NCBI GenBank assembly: GCA_015680685.1
Contig: MNCI01011535.1
Coordinates: forward strand, 1 to 64,000
Length of the DNA stretch: 64,000 nucleotides
Source of the DNA: Gnetum montanum
Taxonomy: Eukaryota > Streptophyta > Gnetopsida > Gnetales > Gnetaceae
Direction: 5' to 3'
How positions within the stretch are numbered: the stretch's first letter is position 1; each line of letters begins with the position of its first letter. Shown in pieces: positions 21,438-32,844 of the stretch. The notes under the pieces are model-generated. The model was given only the letters and a program-made list of their open reading frames with translations, did not search any database and was not told where the DNA came from. The position numbers and the translations under genes were made by a program.

Positions 21438-22287
21438 TGATGAGCAGTGAGGTACCCCTAGGCCCAACCATACGAATCACTAAGGCATTCATATGTGATC
21501 TGGTTAAATTTTATGGACCTATAGTTTGTTAGTGCACTAATTCTTTAGGAATTTAAATAAATGTTGAGAACATTTGCTGTCTTCCCAACTACACTTGTGA
21601 AGCTCAAGGATATGGTTTTGAGACACATGATTTTTATCATTTTGTGTTTTGAAAGTTTAATCTCCTAAGAAAAGAATGAAAGGTATAGAAATTTAATATC
21701 TAATTAATCTACTGCCTAGCTAGCCTAACACAATTACTTATTTCCACTCTCCAAACACATCTTGAATGCATGTAGCACTGCTAGGTTACCAAATGTTAAG
21801 CATTTATGGGTTACCAAGTGCTATGTGTATGCTCGAAGTGGTCGTGCTTATGTTCATTAATAACTAGAAATTAATTGCTTAATTAAAGTGCATTAAAATG
21901 AAGTGCATGAAAATAAAGTGCTTGAATATTAAATGCATCAAGAAAACATTAATCTATTCTCAGTGCTACAAGGATGATCAAAAGGATTTGTTTTTATTCT
22001 CATCACACTACTATGCTAAGGTACATTAGTACTTGAACAAAGATTCGCACATACTTAGAATCTTGCTACAAGCACTTAGAAGATATTCTAACTCTAGAGA
22101 AAAAAAATTGCAAGATCTTTGCTATCTATGAAAAAAAATGATATGAAAATCATAAGCCCAAGTGCTATATTTATAGGTTGACATATATCCCACGATATTG
22201 GATATTTGACATCACATCTTGGGCTTTGATATTAGGTATCCAATATCGCAACTCTGATATCGGAGCTAGTCAAAACATGATTTATCA
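21438..22287 (-). mobile_element. 3' LTR of element 2
   Basis: On the - strand it runs TGATAAATCATG...CTCACTGCTCATCA. It contains the TATA box (complement of TATATTTATAGG near 22170) and GATATTGGATATC-type words in U3. Confidence 0.9.
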
Positions 22288-22306
22288 TACCCTCACAACT
22301 GAATGG
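22288..22306 (-). promoter_or_regulatory. 3' polypurine tract of element 2 (decayed)
   Basis: The - strand reads CCATTCAGTTGTGAGGGTA directly before the 3' LTR. It is the family motif with one G changed to A. Confidence 0.7.
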
Positions 22307-22479
22307 AAACTCATCCTCGAGTGAAGAGGAGGAGAAACAAATTTCTTACAAAATATTAGGAAGGTATGGGATTACTAACTGATATTCAAACTGACTCAGA
22401 GAAAACAGATAGACTCCTAAGTGCTCAAGTGTATAAATTGCAATCTTTTACAAAATTGGATGTTCATAATAAGAGAAGA

Positions 22480-22660
22480 GAACATCTTAGACAAAACTGA
22501 CATCCACTCCTTTGGTAGTTGAAGAGTGAGAAAGAAGATTCAATGATCATGAAGAGTCCTCATCACATGATGCTGTTGCTATTGCTTTCTTTGTAAGGGC
22601 AGTCCTACTTCTAGTCCATACTTTCCATTGTACTCAAAACAAAATCATGGATTAGTGTGC
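22480..22660 (-). pseudogene. Leftover ends of ORF3 in element 2
   Basis: On the - strand GAGTACAATGGAAAGTATGG resembles the ORF3 start region, and about 100 bases later CTACCAAAGGAGTGGATGT matches text just after the ORF3 stop of element 3 (CTACCAAAGGAGTTGTGTTG near 33830). The coiled-coil body in between has been deleted. Confidence 0.45.
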
Positions 22661-24300
22661 AATGTGTAACATATAGCTTTGAAGTACCTTGTCTCGTTAG
22701 TGGTTGCACTTGGCTAGGTTGTGATTGTGATGGATGAATTTTGATAATAGTGTTAGCAGAAAGGTTGAAAAATATGGTAAAATGGATGAGCGGTCCATTA
22801 AATTTGAAAAAGTTCAAATGTAAGGAAATGATTGAAGAGTGTTTAAGAATTTACAATAGTAACTATAAAATGTTTCACTGAAAAATGTTGTGAAGATGTG
22901 CACAATTGGATGTCATTGATGAGGTAAACAAAAGGATTTGATTGTAAGAGTATCTGAGGATAAAAAACTTGACTAACCCAACCAAAAAATATGCAAGTGG
23001 ATCCTCCCCAAAGTAGGCATAGGTATTTTATTACCCTTGCATAACTTCAAACTAAGGAGTTTGTGGGCCCTATGGATGATTAATGGCTATGGAAGGTTAT
23101 GTACAAATCTTGGAAGAAACTACCTAAGAATTTTGACACATGAAACCAAGACATCGAATAAGAACATGAAACCAACAGTGAGGTGGAACATGAAAAGCAT
23201 AAATGCATGGGAGAGAGAGTGGAATGGAGTTCCTGATTAAGGTTACATGAAGTCCCTTGTGAATTTTATGGCTAAATGACTTGATAAGATTCATCCTTAG
23301 TCCAAGCCAAAACCAACCACATTTAGTGACTTTGCATCACCATTCTAAGACCAATCCATCCCCTTGAGACACAAGAGTGCTTCCACAGAACAACCATTGT
23401 TCCTTATTAGAGAAAAAAGAGAAGTAGAAAGTGAGCAAGAGACTTAGTTAGAGGGGACCTTTAGGCAAGGGTAACATGTCTTTCTAGTCCCATAACTAGT
23501 GCTTGTAGCTCATTTATTTTGTCCAAGGGGATGTTCTTTGAATTTCCATCATTCATTTTTTTTGAAATGGGAATCATACCATGCAAAGACTTATTTTCTT
23601 ATTTTATCTAAGGGGTGTGCTTTGAATTTCCATTATTTTTTTTTTGAAATAAGAACCACACCATGCAAAGACTTAGTCAACTTCCTTTTATTGGTTGACA
23701 AGAAATGACAAGAAATCCATGAAAACATACATGCACCCAAGTAAGCAAAAAGGAAAAAAGAATACCAAATCCCCTTGAAGTCACACCTTGTTCAAACCTT
23801 TGAATCCTTTCCAATTTTAGAAACTACCAAAGTCACAAATTCATTATATTTTTATTAATGAAAAAGTGACTGCACATTTTTGGAACAAGGAAAACCATAG
23901 AGTTTGTGAATGGGTGGATGTTGTGGACTCACTGCCTATTGCATGAAAAAGAAACCATGTCCTAATTATTAGTAACAAAATTCAAAGCTAGAATCTAAAC
24001 ACCAACAATCAACTAACTAAATTGTACATACCACCATCAAGCAAAAAATTACCATTGTGCCTTGCACTTATTAACAAAAGGTTAGACAATAATACCAAAA
24101 TAAAAGAAAATATAAAAGAAAGTATAAAATATCCAAGAAATAGCAAATGTATTAATGATGTTGTAAAAAAAAAAGTAGAAAAGATTAATAACATGAAAAC
24201 AAAAAGATGTAAAATAAAGAATGTGCAAACAAAAAGTTGTAAAACAAAAATGTGTAAAACAAAAAGGATGAAAAAACTAAAGAGCCACTTATACAGTTAG
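22661..24300 (-). other. Non-coding intervening region of element 2
   Basis: It carries the conserved GCCTACTTTGGGGAGGATCC (complement at 22999-23018), the TGGTGTGGTTCT-like block near 23645 and the CACAACATCCACCCATTCAC block near 23910. At 24195-24275 it has the TGTAAAACAAAAA repeats. The order is the reverse complement of that in element 1. Confidence 0.6.
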
Positions 24301-24309
24301 CATGGATGG

Positions 24310-24328
24310 CCATCTCCCCCATGATTGA
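24310..24328 (-). promoter_or_regulatory. Internal polypurine-tract-like motif (i), element 2
   Basis: The - strand reads CAATCATGGGGGAGATGGCC, equal in position and nearly in sequence to 12469-12488 of element 1. It overlaps the last codons of pol. Confidence 0.55.
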
Positions 24329-24329
24329 G

Positions 24330-25560
24330 TTGAAAGGAGGAGATCTGAAATATGGAGCATGGTTGTTCATCTGATGAGGTGTTTTTTGTATTTGCTAGCT
24401 TATGCTCATGGAAAGGTTTGACTTGTTGTATGTTGATCAATTGTTTCTTGTCTGGGCTCTCAAGTTTGTAGATCATCATGGCCCTTGAAGGGAAAGTTTC
24501 ATAAATTATATAAGGTCCTTCCCATAATGTCTAGAACTTAGTTTTTGAGGAGCATGTGTGGAATTCTAGTAGAAAATCTTATCTCCCAGTTGAAATTTAA
24601 CTGTCTTGATTTTAAGGTCATGGAACTTTTTGTTGAATGCCTTGTGCAACTCGTTAGATGATAAGGCCACAAATTGATTTTTTCTATCAAGTTGAGATTC
24701 ATTAGTCTTTCTTTTTATGCTAGACTCAAGTCAAGGTCAAGGTCATAGGTTGTTGAAAGTGTATAGAGCTGATTGGATAGGAAGTATTGGTAATTTTTTA
24801 CACACAAGCTCATAGGGAGAGTAACCTATAGGAAGTTTCCATGTTGAGTGGTAGGCCCAAAGGGCATTGTTGAGTTTCATACTCTAGTATTTCCTATATT
24901 TTCCAATAGTTCTTGTTAGAATCATTGTGATTTACCTATTGGTAACCTCAGCTTAACCATTGGCTTGGGGGTGGTAGGATGTTGTGAGTTTATGTTCAAC
25001 CTACAGGGGTTGCATGAGCTTTCAAAGGGTAGTGCTTGTAAAGTGAGTTCTATTATCAGAAATTAATGCACATGGCATACCAAATCTATTTACAACTTTT
25101 TTTTATACAAACTAAGCAACAGTTGAATATGTACAGTCAATGATAGGTGTTGCTTCTGCCCATTTCATATAATAGTCAATAGTGACTATGATGTACACAT
25201 TTTAATTTGATATGGGTGTGATGGAACCCATGAAATCAATGCCCCAGATGTCTAAGGGTTCCAATGGTTGAATTCATTGATGAGTTCTTCCATTCGAGCA
25301 ATCATTCCACCATCTCATTGTCATTATTCACAAGAGTGGACATATTGATGAACGTTCCTGAATATTGTTGGCCAATAGTACCCTACCATCAAGATCATAA
25401 TGGCCATGCATCTTCGAGCATAGTGGCCTCTGCAAGGACCTTCATGAGCATCTTGGAGAACATGAAGTTGATCAGTATCAAGGATATACCAAGGAACTAG
25501 ACCATTGATGCACACCTTGTAGAGGTTTCCATTGATCTCCATGAAGCATTTTACCTAGCA
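24330..25560 (-). pseudogene. Integrase of element 2
   Basis: The N-terminal zinc domain appears as HEGPCRGHYARRC and GYYWPTIFRNVHQYVHSCE (25324-25542). The catalytic core follows with LDIWGIDFMGSITPIS, DYYMKWAEATPIID and SYHPQANG (about 24990-25260), and the C-terminal domain with ALSSNELHKAFNKKFHDLKI and KTVKFQLGDKI (about 24400-24720). The order and spacing fit a Ty3/gypsy integrase, which would insert the DNA copy and make the 5-bp TSD. Stops are frequent and several frames are needed. Confidence 0.85.
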
Positions 25561-25639
25561 AAGAAATTGTTATTTCTTCCGGTGTTCCAACACTTATGGC
25601 ATCTCTTGGGTGAGAAGATTGGTGAGAATGCCATCATAC

Positions 25640-26110
25640 CAATTAGGCTCATTGGGAAATTGTTCAATCATAGCCCTATCAAAGAGTAGTTTATTAGGAA
25701 ACATATCAGATAGTGGATTCTCCTCCTCTTTGTTGTCCCATCATAATTGAGACAAGTGATTAGTGATCATATACTTAGTTCCCTTTCAATCTACCATCAT
25801 GAGATTGAATTCTTGTAAGATCACCAACCACCATATGACATGGGGCCTTACCATTAGCTTCTTCATTAGGAAGTAGATGTCACTATGGTCCATGTGCACA
25901 AACACCTTGTATCCAAGCACATAATGCCTAAACTTCTCTAGAGAAAACACCACTGCCATTAGTTCTTTTTTTGTAATGGTTTAGTTCAATTATGTTTCAA
26001 CTAGCACAATGGATGTATTATAGATGTTTCTTGTCATCCATCTACATAAGCATAGCTTCCAAGGCATAATTTGATGCATTTGTCATAACATGAAATGGTT
26101 TGGACTAGTC
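25640..26110 (-). pseudogene. RNase H domain of element 2
   Basis: PFHVMTNASNYALEAML, TKKELMAVVFSLEKFRHYVL and GYKVFVHMDHSDIYFLMKKL are the three conserved strands of the gypsy RNase H domain, followed by LQEFNLMMV and a degenerate ADHLSRL box (TNHLSQL). The enzyme removes the RNA strand during reverse transcription. It follows RT directly, as in all Ty3/gypsy elements. Confidence 0.85.
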
Positions 26111-26369
26111 AGGTGCTTGTAGGATTGGAGTTTCTACAAGTTTCTCTTTCAGTTATTGGAATGCTTATTCACATTACACAGTCCAAACAAATTCTTTGAC
26201 CAAATGCTCTTTGAATAAAGAATTCTTTGAGAAATTCTCTATGAATCATTGGTAGTAGCTAGTATGTCCAAGGAATGACCAAACATCTTTGACAATTTTT
26301 GGTTGATGGGTTATTCCTTAGATGACAAGGTTGACCTCAATTCCTTCTTGTGATATTCTGTGCCCCAAC

Positions 26370-27170
26370 ATAATGCCCTCTTAGATCATCAGATGACTTT
26401 TCTACCAATTGAACCATAAGTTTGTTTCAACACTTGTTCAAGGTGATCTAAGGCTTGCTCAAATGTAGCTCCATAGGTGGAGAAGTCATCCATGAAGACT
26501 TCCACACCACTACCAATTTGCTATTGAAAAATGCTTAGGACTAGGTGTTGGAATGTAGTAGAGGCATTGCATAGACCAAAAGGTATCTTACGATCTACAA
26601 AAGTCCCCTAGGGACTTGGGAATGTTGTTTGGCCTTGGTCCTTCAACGTGATCTATATTTGCTTATAGCCATTATAACCATCTAGAAAACTGTAGTAGCA
26701 ATGCCTAGATATTGTGTCTAATACTTGATCAACAAATGGAAATGGAAAGTAATCCTTAATTTTTTCCATATTTAGTAGCTAAAAATTAATGCAGACTTGC
26801 CACTTGCTACCTTTCTTTGGCACAATCATGAGTGGACTAACCCACTTGCTATTTGCAATGGAATAAATGAACCCTACCTTGAGGAGTTTATTTAATTTCC
26901 TCCTTGATAATCTGCTTCAGTTTGGGGTTCAATCACCTTTGTGACTACCTCTTTGGCTTCATGGCTAGATCAGTGTATATGAGACATTGGCATATCTTAG
27001 GATCAATCCTTATGAATTTAGGATATGACCAGGTAAAAGCTATTGACCATTTTTCAACCACATTCAACATCATCTTTTTCTATTCCAGAGCAAGATTTGC
27101 ATTGATTATAACCAACTTTCCATTTTTTAAGAACACATATTCCATGCCGGTCAGTAATGTTTTTTGTTCA
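26370..27170 (-). pseudogene. Reverse transcriptase of element 2
   Basis: The pre-RT part EKWSIAFTWSYPKFIRIDPK leads into VGFIYSIANSKWVSPLMIVP, KDYFPFPFVDQVLDTIS, YYSFLDGYNGYKQI and IPFGLCNASTTFQ, and the catalytic motif VEVFMDDFSTYG (DD codons at 26482-26499). FMDDF is the Athila-type form of Y-x-D-D. The catalytic aspartates are intact, although stops and a few frameshifts make the gene dead. This is the only Athila-like RT in the window. Confidence 0.9.
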
Positions 27171-27489
27171 AGGGGCTCTTGCTTGAAAGTTTTAGGAATT
27201 TCCAACTCTCCCTAGTAGGCATCATCATTTGCATCATTAGAGAGTTGGTGATGAACTTACTCTAGTTCATCCATGCTTGTGACATATGCACATGTCAAGC
27301 TCTCAGTTGGTTCTATGAAAAGTGTGCTACTCTTAAAATCAGCGGTTAGCCACTAGGTGTCCTCTTGTTTTGTGGTTGCTACATACAGACACCTTTGAAT
27401 TTATGTTTCTAGTGCATACTACTTGCATGTAGAGATGGATACTCATTTCACTGCCCAAAGTTTCTACACATAATTTCACCCTATATCAT

Positions 27490-27960
27490 TGTATGTGATG
27501 CATGGAACTCACTTCTTCTTGATCTTCTTGAATGCATTTTCTTTAGATATTTCTAGGGAAAGATCTTTGATGCTTATTCTTGCATCAATAGTGCTTAGCC
27601 ATGCCCTTCCCATGATGATTGGAAAGTTCCCTTTGTAGTTCTCCACCTTGATCACTAGGAAATTAGTAGGATAAGACCACCCATAGATAGTGGTTATGAC
27701 ATCTTCTACTAGTTCCAATGGAATAGTGATGGACTAGTCTATCAATTCTAATCTAATATTGCTCTTTTTTAAAGGAGGCAAGTTCCATGTAGTATACATA
27801 TCATGAGAGATTAGGTTGACATTGGAATATAAATCAAGAAGAGCCTTACATGGTTCATTCCTAGCAATCTACAAATAGATCAAATGGCTTCCAAGATTTG
27901 CTAGCTTCTTGGAAAGGTTTCTAGCACGAATGTAATCAAATACGACATGAGTAAGAATAA
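27490..27960 (-). pseudogene. Protease of element 2
   Basis: KKLANLGSHLIYL is followed by ALLDLYSNVNLIS, where the family has LLDLGASVNL, so the catalytic Gly/Ala-Ser positions have changed. Then come SITIPLELVEDVITTIYGWS, YPTNFLVIKV, and FPIIMGRAWLSTIDARISI. A 69-codon stretch is open at 27509-27718. The protease would process Gag-Pol. Confidence 0.85.
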
Positions 27961-28099
27961 CAGTATGGATCCTAGGTGATGTTTGATTTGAAGGGGACTT
28001 GAAGGAATTTGGTACAAAGGAAGATGAAAGAATAGGGTTGTCAATCCTAGGTGTATTTAAGGGCTTAGGTAGACTACATGGTTGAAAGAAAGGTTTTTT

Positions 28100-30487
28100 T
28101 TTAATAGAGTATCTAAACCAGTCAGTTGATGAACCTGTTGTAGATTAATGACCTTGGTAGCATTGAGTTGTTGCGGTTGAGCTGGGAGTTTACCATGCAT
28201 AGGTGGAGTAAGTGGTAGCTATGAAAATGGAGGAGGAAGATGTGTAAGAATGGGAGGAGGATAAGGGTAGGAGGTGGTATCCCTTCTTACATGTGGAGAA
28301 TGAGTTTGATAATAATCAGAAGGATGGTAGTGAGATTGGATAGTAGAAACATGATTAGAGGAGTCACGTGGAGACAAGGGTTGCTAAACGTAATACCCAT
28401 ATGGATCAGGTTGTCAGTAAGGGTATTGCTACCTTGGCGGTGCCAACACCCATGACAGTGGTGACTACCACTATTGATATTGCTCATATGGTTGCAATGG
28501 AGTTCCACTTGAATAATATTGTTGTTGTTGGTGGAACTACATAGGATTACCTTGAGGGTAAGGTAATCATTTGGGTGTTTTCCTCTATGTGAGTCATGGA
28601 TTTAAAGCATAAACCCTAGACTCTTATAAGTGTGACACTATGGGGCAACATCCCTTAGGATGTTCATATTGGAAAACATCACACCTACCATAATCATTTG
28701 ATTCACTATTTGCAACTTCCTCTATTGCAAAAATCTTGCCCCTATCTCTTTGATAGGCATGTTCAACTTCCTTGCACCTCTTGCACTCATGATTACTACC
28801 TCGTTCTTTGGACTCTTTAGTAAGTTTTAGGATAGCTTGAAATCTACTATCCATGGAGTCCCATACTTGATCAAACTTGGCTGTAATTTTAGATTGAAAT
28901 TTTTCAAGCGGCAAGGCTTTCCTATTCACCATCTCATCAAGTGTTGATTCCTTCTTACTATCACAAAATCAAACCTCCCTCTTGCCAATAGAAGGATTGT
29001 GATTATACTCTTCTGCACTTTCTCATTTTTTCAATTCACCTTCCTCTTTAGCTACCTACTCAATCAATCTTTGGATCTAATGAGTGCTTAATTTTGATAG
29101 TTGCCCTTGGGCATAGACACCAAGTGTTCTCCTCATTTCAGATCAAAGCTCATATACAATGTGGAAAAGTTGATCTAGTTGAGAATAACCATGGCTAGGA
29201 CATCTATGTATTAAGGAATAATATTGGCCAATGGTGGCATCAAAGGATTCGTGTGTTCCATATTTTCATCCTTGGATCTACGTTCTTAAGTTGAACACTC
29301 TAGAGTATGTTTGATATTTATCATTGAACAATTCAAGCATTGTACTTCATCAGCTAATAGATTCTAGTTCTAAGAACTGATACCAGTTTTCTACTTCTTT
29401 AATGAGTGTCCTTGGGAAAAACTTAAGTTTTTGCCACTCATTCTCTATATTTTGCAAGGCACATGCATCTTGAAAAGCTTGAAGATGGTTCTATGGTTCT
29501 AAGTTATATCCCCCTTCGAACCAAGGATATTGTTCATGTCTAGCCTTTTGATTTGACTGTCCTTTACATGCCTTGTTGGAATTTGTACTGCTTGTACAAT
29601 GTTTAGCATACTTTGGGTAGAAGCAAAGGCTCATTGAGGCCTTGATTTTGGTGCCTATGATGCCCTCTACTAGCCCTTCATTCATGGTGTTGTGTCTCTC
29701 TTGAATGCTTGCACCCTTGGTCTTGCCTTATCTAATGATCCCTTCAATCATTTTGGTCCTGTCAGTCACCTTCATCATAGTCATGCCCTTTAGGGTTGCA
29801 ATCAGAGCCAAAAGAGGAAGAGGATGATGGTGAAGGTGAAGAGGAAGAAGGACTAGCACCATCACAGTGCCTACTACCACCTCTTCGGTGATCATGACCA
29901 TGATCACAATCTTGTTTCTTGTTTGCATCCTTGGCTTGACTTTTCACTTTGGATCCCTCTTTGTCATTGGATCCATTCTTACCAGAACCAGGATTGTGAA
30001 TTGTGGACTGCAAGTTCTGGTTTTGACCTCCTTCATTAAAGTCAAAGAGAGGAATTTCACTAAATGGAAAACCCCCAGAGAAGGGCTCTACATCATATTT
30101 TTGGTATAAAAGGAATGGAAAATCATTGAATCCTTTTTCCTTCGCAAATTTATAACATTGTTCTAATTGGTGATCCTTGAGATGTTGTGCCTTAGTGGGA
30201 TGATAATCCTTGGCATCACTATCCTACACCACGTACTCAACATGAAGTCCTTAGAGACCCCATCATATAAGCATTTTTTGGAGCCTTGCAAAAATGGATT
30301 GATCAAGTGGAAACACAATGTTTCCCTCCATGTCATGCCACTAAAACTACTCATCCTAGTGTAGGATGAAGGTGAAATTTAGTACATACTCATCAAGATG
30401 AACATATACCACTCAATATTATTGAGGCACTGACAAATGTACTTCATTAGACTTGGGTAGAAAATCACTCCTATGAGAAGAAGACAT
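28100..30487 (-). pseudogene. gag of element 2
   Basis: The start ATG is the complement of 30485-30487 (MSSSHRSDF), with VVYVHLDEYVLNFTFILH as in element 1. A Ser-rich linker (SSSSPSPSSSSSFGSD, near 29800) follows. The gag core ENEWQKLKFFPRTLI with MLELFNDKYQTYSRV lies near 29290-29470, then VNRKALPLEKFQSKI, FDQVWDSMDSRFQAILKL and the knuckle RCDVFQYEHPKGCCP (near 28640-28690, with one Cys changed to Phe). A Pro/Tyr/Gln tail reaches about 28100. Multiple stops. Confidence 0.8.
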
Positions 30488-30625
30488 TTTATGTTAGAAA
30501 AATAAAAATGTAGTGTGCTTCTTAAAATTGTTGTAGTAATCTCAAGATGTGATATGACTCTAAGGTTCATTCCAATGATGTGAATAATTTTCAATAATCC
30601 TAGATAGCACATGAAACAACCAAAA

Positions 30626-30645
30626 GGTCCTCGACAATGGCACCA
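30626..30645 (-). promoter_or_regulatory. Primer binding site of element 2, tRNA-Asp type
   Basis: The - strand reads TGGTGCCATTGTCGAGGACC next to the 5' LTR, matching the tRNA-Asp complement with a few transitions. Confidence 0.8.
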
Positions 30646-30646
30646 A

Positions 30647-31497
30647 TGATGAGTAGTGAGGTACCCCTATGTTCAACCATAGAAATCACTAAGGCATTCA
30701 TACACATGATCCAGTCAAATTTCGTGGACCTATAGTTCATCAGTGCTCTAATTCTCTAGGAACTAAAATGAACATTGAGAATGTTTGCTGTCTTCCAACT
30801 ATACTTGTGAAGCTTGAGGACATACTTAAGTGTAATTGAGGCGCATGATTTTTATCATTTTGTGTTTTGAAAGTTTAATCACCTAAGATAAGAATGAAAG
30901 GTCGAGAAATTTAATATTTGACTAGTCTATGACCTAGCTAGCCTAATACAAGTACATGTTTCCACTCTCCAGACACATCCTAAATGCATGTAGTGCTGCT
31001 GGGTTACCAAATGTTAAGAATTTTTAGGTTACCAAGTGCTACATGTATGCTCAAGGTGGTCATGCTTGTGTTTATTAACAACTAGAAATTAATTTCTTAA
31101 TTAAAGTGCATTAAAGTGAAGTGCATGAAAATAAAATGCTTGAATATTAAATGCATCAAGGAAACATTAAATCTATTCTTAGTGCTACAAGGATGATCAA
31201 AAGGATTCATTTTTATTTCCATCACGCTGTTGTGCTTAAGTACATCAGTCCTTGAACAAAGATTTGTACACACTCAAACTCATGTTGTGGGCACTCAGAA
31301 AATATTCTAACTTTGGAGAAAACAAACTGCAAGAGCTTCGCTATCTATGACAAAAATTGATATGAAAATTGTAAGCCCAAGTGCTATATTTATAAGATGG
31401 CATATACCCTATGATATTGGATATTCGACATCATGTCTTGGGCTTCAATATCAGATATTCGATATTAGATTAGAGCCAGTGAAACCATGATTCATCA
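30647..31497 (-). mobile_element. 5' LTR of element 2
   Basis: The - strand runs TGATGAATCATGG...CTCACTACTCATCA. The TATA box lies near 31385-31397 (complement of CTATATTTATAAG). It pairs with 21438-22287 along its whole length. Confidence 0.9.
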
Positions 31498-31502
31498 TAG
31501 GT
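31498..31502. repeat. Target-site duplication TAGGT, right of element 2
   Basis: Partner of 21433-21437. Confidence 0.85.
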
Positions 31503-31739
31503 TTTGTTACAATAATTATATCATTTGTTACAAAGTAACACCATCTTTAGTATGAAATGACTTCATTTGGAAATGGGAATGTGATAAACCTAAGCCTATG
31601 AAAGAGGCTGTTACATGAATGTTAGATTATTAAAAAGTAGCATGAACAATAAATCAGTACAGTAGAAATACAAATGTTTACATAAAAGAAAAATGTTAAA
31701 AAAATATAAATTGTACAATACAAACATTAAAGAAAATCT

Positions 31740-32268
31740 TAAAGTAAGTTTTATTATAGATAAGCTACCTAAATATTATATGGATTGGTCATCTTTAAAT
31801 AATATTAGATGGTAAGCCTTTCTATAAAAGTTGCCACATAAGATGTTGAAAAGAAGATTGAAAAAAATAAAAAAACACATGAGCAAAATGATTAAAGATG
31901 ATATAGAAAAATTGTAGATAGAAAAGAATGTAGCTAATTTTGTTTTGTTATAGAAAGCCTTAGAGAAAGACTTGAAGTGACTTTTATTGTAGACAAGTTA
32001 TAAGAATGATTCTTAGATACTTCAATCATGTCTAAAGAATATTAGATAGTGAGCCTTTCTATAAAGGTTACCATATAAGATGTTGAAGGAAGACTGAAAA
32101 GGCATATGAGAAAAATGATTAAATATGATAGAGGAAAATTGTAGATAAGGATGTAGCTAATGTCATTTTATTATGAAAAACCTTAGGGAAAGACTTGAAG
32201 TTAATAGTTAAGCTACATGAATAACTCTTAGATGGTAAATGGTGAACCTTTTTGTAAAGGTTGCCACA
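31740..32268. repeat. Diverged tandem repeat, unit about 230 bp, 2.3 copies
   Basis: Words such as AGCCTTTCTATAAA, GTTGCCACATAAGATGTTGAA, GAAAAATTGTAGATA and GACTTGAAGT recur in order at about 31740-31975, 31976-32205 and 32206-32268. No coding frame. The stretch 31503-31739 shows nothing recognisable. Confidence 0.7.
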
Positions 32269-32844
32269 TGATGAGTCTTGATTTAGTGGGCTGCATTGAT
32301 GCATGAATGTTGACAAATGCTCTGCTTCATTAATGGAGAAACACTGACATAATTGTAATAAATTCCTATATAAATGTACACACCCATCACATTTATGACA
32401 TCATTTAGTTAATAACTTCACCAAACTCTTGTAATTTTTTTTCATAATAGTTAAAATTTGTCATTGAGTGTCTGCAACTTGAATTAAGTGAATTGTATGG
32501 AGTCTTATTCGAGTGATCATGTACCTAAACAAAATTTCATGACAATAACAAGTTTGAGATCCATTTTCTTCATTCAACACTTGGCATTAGCTTAATGTTG
32601 TCTTTAATTGCAATTTAAGTTTAGTTGCTCCTTTAATTACAAGCACCTAGTTAATTATTTTACATTTATCACCTTTAATCTTATCTCATAAGTATGACTA
32701 GCTCTAAGTATCAAGATGTTAATATTTGTTAATCCTAGTAATGTACTACTTCATATGCCCAGTAGTGAGTACTTGGTAACTTAGCAATATTAACCTATGT
32801 TCAAGATATGTACGATGAGTTTGGAATGGATAATCTATGCATAG
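32269..32844 (+). mobile_element. Partial Athila-like LTR3, interrupted by element 3
   Basis: It starts TGATGAGTCTTGATTTAG and has a TATA-like CCTATATAAATG at about 32370. AGTCTTATTCGAGTGATCATG near 32500 matches the TTATTCGAGTG words of LTR1 and LTR2. The U5 end is missing where element 3 begins. No polypurine tract precedes it, so its join to internal 2 is not proved. Confidence 0.7.

Larger units (their letters stand above)
21438..31497 (-). mobile_element. Element 2: full-length Athila-like retrotransposon (10.06 kb)
   Basis: It has two LTRs of 850 and 851 bp, a perfect 5-bp TSD, a tRNA-Asp-type primer binding site, then gag, protease, RT, RNase H and integrase in Ty3/gypsy order, a non-coding block and a polypurine tract, all on the - strand. 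ORF3 is deleted apart from its ends. All genes are broken by stops and frameshifts. By eye the LTRs differ at very roughly one base in seven over the first 180 bp, so the insertion is old. It is nested in internal 2. Confidence 0.9.
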
